From JAEXOD01 sp963667875 (GTDB lineage: Bacteria > Bacteroidota > Ignavibacteria > Ignavibacteriales > Melioribacteraceae), in NCBI GenBank assembly GCA_963667875.2, contig CAXXGC010000005.1:62001-126000 (forward strand): a DNA stretch of 64,000 nt, given 5' to 3'. Both the position numbers and the translations under genes were made by a program. Position 1 is the first letter of the stretch. Every line of letters starts with the position of its first letter. A model generated the notes under the pieces. It searched no databases and had not been told where the DNA came from. It saw only the letters and a list, made by a program, of their open reading frames with translations. This document shows positions 47,318 to 56,098 of the stretch, piece after piece.

Positions 47318-48334
47318 TTAAAAATATCCCTGCTGCCAATCAATAGCCCCTTCAACAATAACCCACTTTCCGCCAAGCTCCGGTTTTGCACAATCCGATG
47401 GTTTTGGATGGACATAATGAACAAAATTACATTCCCATACATACGAATTTGAAGGTCGTGAGGCATCAAAAAATCTTCTTGCCTCTTGTCCGGTACTAAA
47501 TGTTAATTGTGCCATTTGATTTAACTGTGCTTGTATTTCACGCTGTTTATTTTCTTTTTCTAATTGTCTTTGTTTATAGCCGGCAAGATTTTGTTTGGCT
47601 CTTTCTAATATTTTTAGATGTTCTTCGGAAATTAATGGTTTTAGAGCTTTTTGCTCAGGTCTGGTTATTTGTTGTTCTGCCTGATTTGATTTATTTAAAA
47701 ATTGCTCAAGTCGTAACATTTTTTGAATTTGCTGCTCTTTTTTTTCTGATTCTTCAATTTTCTTTTTTTCTGCCTCTATTTTTTTTTCAGCGGCTTCAAT
47801 TTCCTTTTTAATTTCCGATTCATTAACTTCTTCATTTTTAAGGTTTTGCAGTTCATTATCTAACTTAAATAAATTTTGGAAAAACGGATTTGAATTGATT
47901 TTTTTTTGTTCTTCAAGTGCTGCTTCAGTTAATGGGGTATTACATTTTTTACAAAAATCAAAAATATTTTTTGTTCCGCAATTTGGACAAACAATTCCGT
48001 CAGCAGGATTTCCGCATAAAGAACAAAACTTTTCATTTTCCAATATTTCAGCGTAACAAAATTTACATTTCCCTGCTAATAACCAAGCTCCGCAAACCTC
48101 ACAAATATCAGCACCTTCATATACCTGTGTTTTGCATGAAGGGCAAACTGGTTTCCCCGCCAAATTTTCACCGCATTCCTCACAAAACTTAGCATTTAAT
48201 TCATTTTTATAACCGCAAATAACACAAATTTTGAATTCCGGATTTTGCTGTTGTTTGAACTCAACTTTTTTTTGATCTGTTTTTTGTATCTGCTGCTGCT
48301 GTTGATAATTTTGTTTTTGTTTCTGCTGTTCCAC
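47318..48334 (-). CDS. Multi-zinc-ribbon, coiled-coil protein (copy 1)
   Basis: A 338-residue paralogue of the neighbour at 46080, with the same order: Gln-rich start (MEQQKQKQNYQQQQQIQK), four zinc ribbons (CVICGYKNELNAKFCEECG through CKKCN), a coiled coil (EAAEKKIEAEKKKIEESEKK), a linker, and the C-terminal domain VWECNFVHYVHPKPSDCAKP with LGGKWVIVEGAI. Both copies keep FSTGQEARRFF just before the C-terminal domain. The 215-bp gap to copy 2 is AT-rich and could hold a second promoter. The function is unknown; shared zinc ribbons with the FHA and AAA proteins suggest protein-protein contacts within the cluster. Confidence 0.8.
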   Translation of the reverse strand: MEQQKQKQNYQQQQQIQKTDQKKVEFKQQQNPEFKICVICGYKNELNAKFCEECGENLAGKPVCPSCKTQVYEGADICEVCGAWLLAGKCKFCYAEILENEKFCSLCGNPADGIVCPNCGTKNIFDFCKKCNTPLTEAALEEQKKINSNPFFQNLFKLDNELQNLKNEEVNESEIKKEIEAAEKKIEAEKKKIEESEKKEQQIQKMLRLEQFLNKSNQAEQQITRPEQKALKPLISEEHLKILERAKQNLAGYKQRQLEKENKQREIQAQLNQMAQLTFSTGQEARRFFDASRPSNSYVWECNFVHYVHPKPSDCAKPELGGKWVIVEGAIDWQQGYF

Positions 48335-48415
48335 CTATTTAAACAATTCCAATATTATTATACAATTCTTAAAATAATAAAATTATATCTATATTAATCA
48401 ATATTCTTACTTACA

Positions 48416-51400
48416 TTAATAAACTTTTGTATTATTAAACACCACAATAAATTCAGTTCCCAAACCTTTGCTGCTGGTACAATTTATATCGGCATTATTT
48501 AATTCGCAATATTTTTTTGCAAGCGCTAAACCAAGTCCATTACCATCATATTTACGAGTATATCCCTGGTCTTCCTGCGAAAACGGTTGATATAACTCAT
48601 TCATATATTCCGATGAAATTCCTATACCTGTATCTTTAATAGAGAACCTTAATTCATTAAATTTATTTCTATCAATTGTAATTTCAACAAGTCCTTCATC
48701 TGTAAATTTAATAGCGTTATCAATTAATTGAGTCAATATTTGAACAATGGAATACTCATCACCAAATATATTAGCGCTTTGTAAATTATTATTAAATTTT
48801 AATTTTACATTCTTTTCAACAACCAAAACCAAAAAGTCCTCAAGTACTTTTTGAAGCAATTCCGGAAAATCTAAATACTTTGGAACATATTCATAAGTTT
48901 TAGTTTGCAGTTCGCTCATATTTAATATCATATGGACTGTACGAATAATCCGTTTTGCTGAAGTTGTCACATTATCAAACAAAACTTCCGTATCGTTACT
49001 TATAACATTTTTCATATCTTCTTTTATCAATTCCGAGGAATTAACAATGGCATTAAGTGGTGTTCTAATTTCGTGCGATAATTGCGAAAGAAATTCGCCT
49101 TTTAATTTATCGGATCTCTCTGCGGATTCTTTTGCTTCTAAAATTTCTTTTTCGGCACGTTTTCGTTCCGAAATATCTGTTTGAACAGAAATAAAGCCTA
49201 AAACATTATTAAAATTATCAAAAAACGGACTTACCGAGTTTTCTATCTCAATAAATTCTCCTGTTTTTGTACGGTTGACAAACTCGGCCTTATATGGCTT
49301 ACCCGAAATTAGCATTGCCCACATTTTGTTATATTCTTCTTCCTGCATTACGCCGGATTTTAATATACTTGGGCTTTTACCAATTACTTCTTCTTTAGTA
49401 AAACCATAAACCTTTTGGAATGACGGATTGATATAAGTTATATTTCCCGAAAAATCAGTCATAAAAATTATTTCTTCAGTTTGTTCAACTGCTAAAAGTA
49501 ATTTTCTAACTGTCTCTTCAGCTTTAACTAATAATGTAATATCACGCGATACTACTACCACATGCGTAATAACATTGTTTTCATCACGATACGGATAATA
49601 AGTTATATCATAACATTTTAGACCGGTATTTTTCGTTTCAAACCATGACTGATAATTTACTTCCTCACCGGCTAAACTTAGGTTAAAATAATTTTTTATT
49701 TTTGTTTCAAAATCATAACTTCCCCAAATATCACTTATGGTTTTGCCAATAATTTCATCTCTGGTTGCCTTATGCGATTTACAGAACGAATCATTGGCTG
49801 CTTCATAAATATAAGAAGGATTAATTAATGTCATATATGCACCTGAAGTATTAACAATAAAATCATATTTCCTCCTCATATCTTCTGCTTTTTTCCTTTC
49901 AATAGTCATAGCAATAAGAGATGAAACAAAGGATAATATTGATTTATCATTTTCCGTATAATTAATTGTAGTATCAGTTGTAAAAACAGACAGAATACCT
50001 ATTGTTTTTCCTTTGGATGTTTTTAACGGAGCTCCCAGCCATTCATGGAACTGTTCGTCTACAGTAATAATTACTCCATTATTTTTTAACTCATCCAATT
50101 CTTTTTTTGTTATTAACCCAACATCACCTTTTTCTAAAACGTAATTACAAAGTGTTTTACCAATCAATTTTTGTTCTAATTCATCTTTTATATTCCTTGT
50201 TGTTTCACCTGTGTAAAACGGATAAGTAAAACCACCCTTTTGATCGTTTAACAAAGCGATATAAAAACTTTTTGCAGGTATCAGCTTGCAAATAACATCA
50301 TAAATCTGTTTATAAAATACATCTAAATTATCACCATTATTTACGATTTCCGAAATTTTATATAATGCTTGTTTAAGTTTTTCAACTTGTGAATTATTTT
50401 CAATTGTATTTATTTCATTTTCGGCTTTATTTTTTTCTTTGAATAAGTCTTCTTTGTGTTTATTTAATAACGTATTATAAATAAGATATAATACAAAGGA
50501 TATTATTACAATATATAATAAAATTGCCCATATTGATTTGTAGAATGGGGTTTTTACAATAATTTTAATTGAAATACCATCATCATTCCAAACACCGCTT
50601 CTATTTGTCGCTTTAATCCATAATGTATACTCACCGCCATCAAGATTTGTATATCCGCCATATCTTCTTGGACCAATTAAGTTCCAATCATTATCAAATC
50701 CCTCCAACTTATATTTGTAAATATTTTTTGTGGGATCCGAATAATCAAGTGCGGCAAACTCAAACGAAAATACAAATTCATTAGCATCCAGCACAATTTC
50801 CTTTTTATTAAAAATGTCTTTTAAAGAAAATTTTTCAACATTAAATACCTTAAAAGAGGTCAACATTATATTAGGTTTATTGCTATTAATTACAATTTCA
50901 GAAGGGTTAAAAAGGTTAAATCCGTTTATTCCACCAAAAATTAATCTTCCATCCTGTAGTTTGCAATGCCCTTGTTCAAAGTCGTTTCCCTGAAGACCAT
51001 CATTTTTGGAATAATTTGTAAATATTCCAAAATTTTTATCATACCGCGAAAGTCCGTTATTTGTAGAGATCCATAGATTTTCCGAGTTATCTTCCAAAAT
51101 ACCATATATTGTATTACCGGCTAATCCATGTTTAGTTAAAATAACTTCAAAATTTAATTCGTTATAGTTTTTTATGTTATTTAGATTTAATTTATTTAAT
51201 CCGCCGCCGTATGTTCCAAAATAAATATTTTCATTTTTATCTTCATAAACACACGTTAAACTGTTGTTGCTTATATTTTTCTTTTGTGAGGAAGTATTTG
51301 TATAATGATTAAACTTTAATTTATTGTTTTCACTTAAATATAAATCTTTCCTGTTTATTCTATTAAGTCCGCCACCAAGAGTTCCAATCCAAATATTATT

Positions 51401-52987
51401 TTTTGTATCTTCAAAAACAAATTTAATTTGATCATTACTTAACGTATTTGGATCAGTTTTGTCATAATAGTATGTGTAAAACTTTTCTGTATTGATATCT
51501 AAAATATTTAAACCACCACCCCAGGTACCTATCCACAAATAATTATCGTTATCAAAATATAAACATGAAATATTATTATGAATTAATCCTTGTTGTTCCA
51601 ATGGATTTTTTAAATACACTTTAAATTTACCGGTTAAAGGATCAAATTTATTCAGTCCATAAGAAGTACCAAACCAAAGGTTTCCTTTTTTATCTTCTTT
51701 AATGGCCCAAACAGTGTTATCGCTAATACTATTGGGATTTGAAGGATTATTAATATACTTAATAAATTTTCCTGTCGCAGGATCAAATTTATTTAGGCCG
51801 CCGTAATATGTTCCAATCCAAATATTTCCTTTTGAATCTTGAAAAACCGATTTAATTATATCATCGCTAACAGAATTTGAATTTATGGGATCATTTTTAT
51901 ATAATAAAAATTTAGCCCTATTATTGTTTAATTTATTTAGACCTCTATTCGAACCGAACCAAATTAATCCGGTATTATCTTGGAAAATTGATAATATTGA
52001 GTTATCGTTTATACTATTAGTATTATTGTTATCATTTACATAATTAACAAATTGAAAAGTCCTATAATCATTATTTTTTATTTGATTTTCACTCAAATAA
52101 CTTAATCCGTATTTATGGCCGCCGACCCACAAATTACCTGTCGCATCACATAAAATAGAATTAACTCTTTGGCTTTCGAATAAATTATTCCCTTTATTGT
52201 AGTTATAACACGATTTATTATTATAATCAAAACGAATTAACCCATCGGAAAAAGTACCAAGCCATAAAATACCGGTTTTATCTTCTGTGATAGTTTTAAT
52301 TTTTGCATTTGCCACAAGTTGAAGTAGTGGATATGAATTAAATTTTTCGAATTTATAACCCGAGTTTGTTTTAATTAATCGGTTCAGACCTCCGCCAAAT
52401 GTTCCAAGCCATATATTCCCCTTTGAATCTTTATAAATTGTATTTACTGCATCGTTTGACAAACTGTTGGAATCCAGAGGATTATTACAAAAATTAGCGT
52501 AAGAGTTTTTTGTGCTATTAAATTTATTAATTCCGCCCGAAGTACCAAACCATAATGTTTTATCCGAATCTTCAAAAATTGTCCAAACTCTGTTATTTTT
52601 TAAACTTTTTAGATCTTCATCCTTAACTTTAAAATTAATAAAATATCCCTGCTTTTTATCAAATTTATTAATTCCGCCGCTATGTGTACCTACCCAAATA
52701 TTGCCGTCTTTATCCTCCAATAAAGACAAAACCCAATTATCGGAGATAGAATTAGGATCCGAAGGTTCATTTTGAAATACTTTGAAGCTATATCCATCAT
52801 AAAAACATAACCCGTTTTCAGTTCCTATCCATATTAGACCGTTGGAATCCTGAATAATTGTGGTAATTGAAGTACTTGGCAGCCCTGTTTCGGATTGAAT
52901 TCTATCAAATATAAACTTATCATTCAATTGCGAAAAACCATTAGAAGTAAAGAGTAATATTAAAAAGAACACTTTTATAAACATCAT
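48416..52987 (-). CDS. Sensor histidine kinase with Reg_prop propellers, Y_Y_Y, GAF and PAS domains
   Basis: About 1523 residues. After a signal peptide (MMFIKVFFLILLFTSNGFSQ) lies a periplasmic sensor of two-component-regulator propeller repeats (many IWIGTENGLCFYDGYSF-type units: GNIWVGTHSGGINKF, LWFGTSGGINKF and others), a Y_Y_Y domain (NIYKYKLEGFDNDW), a membrane helix (WAILLYIVIISFVLYLIYNTLL), a coiled coil, GAF, two PAS domains, HisKA (H about 1305, LSHEIRTPLNA) and HATPase (QLIDNAIKF, DTGIGI, NGLGLAL). Unlike hybrid two-component systems of Bacteroidota it has no receiver or AraC-type output. The open frame extends to 53089; start chosen at ATG 52985-52987 for the signal peptide. Same strand as, and 81 bases upstream of, the zinc-ribbon genes. 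Confidence 0.88.
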   Translation of the reverse strand: MMFIKVFFLILLFTSNGFSQLNDKFIFDRIQSETGLPSTSITTIIQDSNGLIWIGTENGLCFYDGYSFKVFQNEPSDPNSISDNWVLSLLEDKDGNIWVGTHSGGINKFDKKQGYFINFKVKDEDLKSLKNNRVWTIFEDSDKTLWFGTSGGINKFNSTKNSYANFCNNPLDSNSLSNDAVNTIYKDSKGNIWLGTFGGGLNRLIKTNSGYKFEKFNSYPLLQLVANAKIKTITEDKTGILWLGTFSDGLIRFDYNNKSCYNYNKGNNLFESQRVNSILCDATGNLWVGGHKYGLSYLSENQIKNNDYRTFQFVNYVNDNNNTNSINDNSILSIFQDNTGLIWFGSNRGLNKLNNNRAKFLLYKNDPINSNSVSDDIIKSVFQDSKGNIWIGTYYGGLNKFDPATGKFIKYINNPSNPNSISDNTVWAIKEDKKGNLWFGTSYGLNKFDPLTGKFKVYLKNPLEQQGLIHNNISCLYFDNDNYLWIGTWGGGLNILDINTEKFYTYYYDKTDPNTLSNDQIKFVFEDTKNNIWIGTLGGGLNRINRKDLYLSENNKLKFNHYTNTSSQKKNISNNSLTCVYEDKNENIYFGTYGGGLNKLNLNNIKNYNELNFEVILTKHGLAGNTIYGILEDNSENLWISTNNGLSRYDKNFGIFTNYSKNDGLQGNDFEQGHCKLQDGRLIFGGINGFNLFNPSEIVINSNKPNIMLTSFKVFNVEKFSLKDIFNKKEIVLDANEFVFSFEFAALDYSDPTKNIYKYKLEGFDNDWNLIGPRRYGGYTNLDGGEYTLWIKATNRSGVWNDDGISIKIIVKTPFYKSIWAILLYIVIISFVLYLIYNTLLNKHKEDLFKEKNKAENEINTIENNSQVEKLKQALYKISEIVNNGDNLDVFYKQIYDVICKLIPAKSFYIALLNDQKGGFTYPFYTGETTRNIKDELEQKLIGKTLCNYVLEKGDVGLITKKELDELKNNGVIITVDEQFHEWLGAPLKTSKGKTIGILSVFTTDTTINYTENDKSILSFVSSLIAMTIERKKAEDMRRKYDFIVNTSGAYMTLINPSYIYEAANDSFCKSHKATRDEIIGKTISDIWGSYDFETKIKNYFNLSLAGEEVNYQSWFETKNTGLKCYDITYYPYRDENNVITHVVVVSRDITLLVKAEETVRKLLLAVEQTEEIIFMTDFSGNITYINPSFQKVYGFTKEEVIGKSPSILKSGVMQEEEYNKMWAMLISGKPYKAEFVNRTKTGEFIEIENSVSPFFDNFNNVLGFISVQTDISERKRAEKEILEAKESAERSDKLKGEFLSQLSHEIRTPLNAIVNSSELIKEDMKNVISNDTEVLFDNVTTSAKRIIRTVHMILNMSELQTKTYEYVPKYLDFPELLQKVLEDFLVLVVEKNVKLKFNNNLQSANIFGDEYSIVQILTQLIDNAIKFTDEGLVEITIDRNKFNELRFSIKDTGIGISSEYMNELYQPFSQEDQGYTRKYDGNGLGLALAKKYCELNNADINCTSSKGLGTEFIVVFNNTKVY

Positions 52988-53155
52988 ATAGTTATTTTTT
53001 ATTAATTTACATTTTATCATTTTATTTCCACATTTTTGAACTTGATAATAGTAAAATAGTACTTTATTACAAATTTTCAAAAGAAACAAAAATTTATTTT
53101 GCGCTAAATCATCAGTTTTATGTGATATAAAGCACTCCCGTTATTTAAAATAAAA

Positions 53156-53179
53156 AAGGGCTGTGGTTAAACAGCCCTT
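53156..53179 (-). terminator. Terminator after the beta-helix T9SS gene
   Basis: On the minus strand AAGGGCTGT (53171-53179 complement) pairs with ACAGCCCTT around a short loop, followed by a T-run (plus-strand A residues at 53152-53157). It lies 28 bases downstream of the stop codon at 53208. Confidence 0.87.
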
Positions 53180-53207
53180 AACAGTAATAAGGAGGGAGGA
53201 GAGACTT

Positions 53208-56033
53208 CTATTTGAGTAAGGTCATTTTTTTACTGATTGAAAACGAACCCGATTCCATTCTATATATATAAATACCACTTGGTAAATTATTTGCAGTCCA
53301 ATTAGCAGTATAAGAACCGGCATTCATATATTGATTAACAAGTGTAGTTATTTCTTGTCCTAATATATTGTAAATTGACAATTTAACATTTGAAGCTTCC
53401 GGGATGTTGAATCTAATTGAAGTAGAAGGATTAAAAGGATTAGGATAATTTTGGCTTATTTCAAAATTTACAGGAGTAACGGTTGTATTTTCATCAACTT
53501 CAACACCTGTAATTTTATTAAATTTAGCCCAGCCAAAAGTCCAGTCTTCAGTTCCAAAAGCACCAACAAAAGTTGCATTTACATCAAAAAATCCGTCATT
53601 TGGAGGTGTTAAACCACCTGATAATACCGGTGAACCATTTATTGGTAAAAAGTTTGGAGCATCAAGATTAAAGGCATCTGTTAGCATAATTTCATTGGTT
53701 GTACTAAATACTCTTCCAGCATTTGTGGTAAACCAACCATTTGGATCAAATACTCCATTCGATTTTGTAGTATCAACGTTTTTCTTTGAGGAACCTGCAA
53801 TAATACTATTTTTTACAAACATAACACCGCTGTTAGCGTCATTTATTACATTAGTACCGTCCAAATAAATGCCTGTCGGCCATCCGGTAATAATTGTATT
53901 TGCAATTTTATTTTGTGAAGATCTGCGTAAATGCATTCCACGTTTAAATAATGAATTATAAGTTGAAGTTGTTGTATTTTGTGGTCCAACCAATGTTACA
54001 TTATACCATGTTGGTGAGGTTCTAGGATCATTTACAGAACCAGAACCATCATTATCCGATTCAAAACCGTTTGATGAAGATTGATCAGCAATTTGAGGAT
54101 CACGCAAACCAACCAAAAACTGTAATTTACCCTGGAATCCAAAATCAGTATCAAAATCGTCATCCCAGCCACGGTAAGCTATTAAATATTTACAGTTTAC
54201 ATTTCCACCAAACCATTCATAACTATCATCACCGCTATAACTAACTTGTATATGTTCAATAGTTGTTCCTCTACCTACACCACCAAAAGTTAAACCATTT
54301 ATTTCGTTATTTAATGAGTATGCAATACCCGGATATTCAATTCGTACATATTTCATAATACCGCTGTTATCATCTGCGTTAGTACCACCATAAGTATCTC
54401 CGGGACCTTCAATTGTAGAAGTACCACCCGGTACATTTATTGGTGCATTTCCTAATAATATTATTCCACCCCAATCGCCATAAGTAGGTTCTTGTGTACT
54501 TTCAGGTTTAGTAAATTGACTTGTAAAAACAATTGGATTTGATGCATTACCTTCTGCAATTATTTTTGCACCCGGTTTTACTATTAAAGTTCCTTTTGTG
54601 CTGTTATCGCCATAAATTGTTGTACCTGCTTGAATTGTAAGAGTTGCCGGAGCTTGAACACGTACTATATCAACTATTGTATATGTTTTATCCGAAGTTA
54701 ATGTTAAATCTGTTGTAATATCGCCCTGCAATGTTTCAAGGGTGGATATGAGATTAAATTTGGTCCATCCTCTTGTCCAATCTTCGTTTCCAAAAGCACC
54801 AACATAATTTGCTGTTGCATCAAAAAAACCGTCATTCGGCGGAGTTAATCCACCTGTTAAAGCCGGTGAACCCGATTTTGGTAAAAAGTTTGGAGCATTA
54901 AGATTAAAAGCATCTGTTAATTGAACATCAGATGTTGTAGATAAAACTCTTCCACCGTTTGTTGTAAACCAATTAACAGGACTAAATGTGCCGTTTGATT
55001 TAGTTGTATCAACACTTTTTTTTGATGAACCTGCAATTATACTATTTTTTACAAACATAACACCGCTGTTAGCATCATTTATTACATTTGTACCGTCTAA
55101 ATAAATGCCGGTAGGCCAACCCATAATAATTGCATTTGAAACCATATTTTGAGAAGATCTGCGCAAATGCATCCCACGTTTAAATAATGTATTATACGAA
55201 TCACCAATATTTTTTTCGGGTCCAACTAATGTAACATTGTACCATGTTGGCGAAGTTCTTGGATTATTTATTGAACCTGAACCATCATTATCCGATTCAA
55301 ATCCATTTGATGATGATTGATCTGCTATTTGCGGATCACGTAAACCAACTAAAAACTGTAATTTACCTTGATATCCAAAATCTGTATCAAAATCGTCATC
55401 CCAGCCGCGGTAAGCAACTAAATATTTACAGTTAACCGTTCCGCCAAACCATTCGTAACTATCATCACCGCTATAACTAACTTGAATGTGATCTATAGTG
55501 GTTCCTCGGCCAACACCGCCAAAAGTCAAACCATTAATTTCATTATTTAACGAATATGCTATTCCTGGAAATTCAATACGCACATATTGCATAATACCGC
55601 TATTATCATCTGCGTTAGTGCCACCATAACTATCTCCTGGACCTTCAATTGTAGAAGTGCCACCCGGAACGTTTATTGGAGCATTACCTAATAAAATTAT
55701 TCCTGCCCAATCTCCATAAGTTGGTACTTGTGTACTGCCTGTTTTAGTAAATTCACTTGTAAAAATAATTGGTTTAGCGGCAGTTCCGGCAGCAATAATT
55801 TTTGCGCCGGGTTTTACAATTAAAGTCCCTTTTGTTGAGTTTTCACCATATATAATTGTACCGGGTTCAATTGTTAAAGTTGCGGGTGCTTGAACCCTTA
55901 CAATATCACGGATTAAATATGTTTTATCTGATGTAAGTGTTTTATCCGAAGTTATATCACCTTGTAATACTTCTTGAGCAAGTATTGGTAAAGTGATTGC
56001 TAAAAAGAATAATAAAAGAACTACTTTTTTCAT
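53208..56033 (-). CDS. T9SS-exported protein with two tandem beta-helix repeats
   Basis: A 941-residue secreted protein. Signal peptide MKKVVLLLFFLAITLPILAQ. Two long, very similar halves (about 22-430 and 431-850) each begin with LQGDIT and carry LTIEPGT or LTIQAGT, STKGTLIVKPGAKIIA, GDWAGIILLGNAPINVPGGT, YSGDDSYEWFGG, YRGWDDDFDTDFG and FKRGMHLRRSSQN. These are typical of right-handed parallel beta-helix surface proteins. Then comes a T9SS type A sorting domain from about residue 865 (NYPNPFNPSTSIRF ... SISKKMTLLK). Proteins like this are often paired with a TonB-dependent receptor, as here with the gene just upstream at 56099-58885. Ligand unknown. Confidence 0.85.
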   Translation of the reverse strand: MKKVVLLLFFLAITLPILAQEVLQGDITSDKTLTSDKTYLIRDIVRVQAPATLTIEPGTIIYGENSTKGTLIVKPGAKIIAAGTAAKPIIFTSEFTKTGSTQVPTYGDWAGIILLGNAPINVPGGTSTIEGPGDSYGGTNADDNSGIMQYVRIEFPGIAYSLNNEINGLTFGGVGRGTTIDHIQVSYSGDDSYEWFGGTVNCKYLVAYRGWDDDFDTDFGYQGKLQFLVGLRDPQIADQSSSNGFESDNDGSGSINNPRTSPTWYNVTLVGPEKNIGDSYNTLFKRGMHLRRSSQNMVSNAIIMGWPTGIYLDGTNVINDANSGVMFVKNSIIAGSSKKSVDTTKSNGTFSPVNWFTTNGGRVLSTTSDVQLTDAFNLNAPNFLPKSGSPALTGGLTPPNDGFFDATANYVGAFGNEDWTRGWTKFNLISTLETLQGDITTDLTLTSDKTYTIVDIVRVQAPATLTIQAGTTIYGDNSTKGTLIVKPGAKIIAEGNASNPIVFTSQFTKPESTQEPTYGDWGGIILLGNAPINVPGGTSTIEGPGDTYGGTNADDNSGIMKYVRIEYPGIAYSLNNEINGLTFGGVGRGTTIEHIQVSYSGDDSYEWFGGNVNCKYLIAYRGWDDDFDTDFGFQGKLQFLVGLRDPQIADQSSSNGFESDNDGSGSVNDPRTSPTWYNVTLVGPQNTTTSTYNSLFKRGMHLRRSSQNKIANTIITGWPTGIYLDGTNVINDANSGVMFVKNSIIAGSSKKNVDTTKSNGVFDPNGWFTTNAGRVFSTTNEIMLTDAFNLDAPNFLPINGSPVLSGGLTPPNDGFFDVNATFVGAFGTEDWTFGWAKFNKITGVEVDENTTVTPVNFEISQNYPNPFNPSTSIRFNIPEASNVKLSIYNILGQEITTLVNQYMNAGSYTANWTANNLPSGIYIYRMESGSFSISKKMTLLK

Positions 56034-56098
56034 TGTTACTCCATTTTGTTATAAAATAATTTTTATGTGTTTCTTTTACAAATTATTTATTACCGTTT

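Noticed and set aside
33859..48334. Interpretation of the kinase/FHA/PP2C cluster as part of a type VI or type VII secretion system
   Set aside because: No sheath, Hcp, VgrG, TssM, EccC-like FtsK/SpoIIIE ATPase or WXG100 genes are present in the window.
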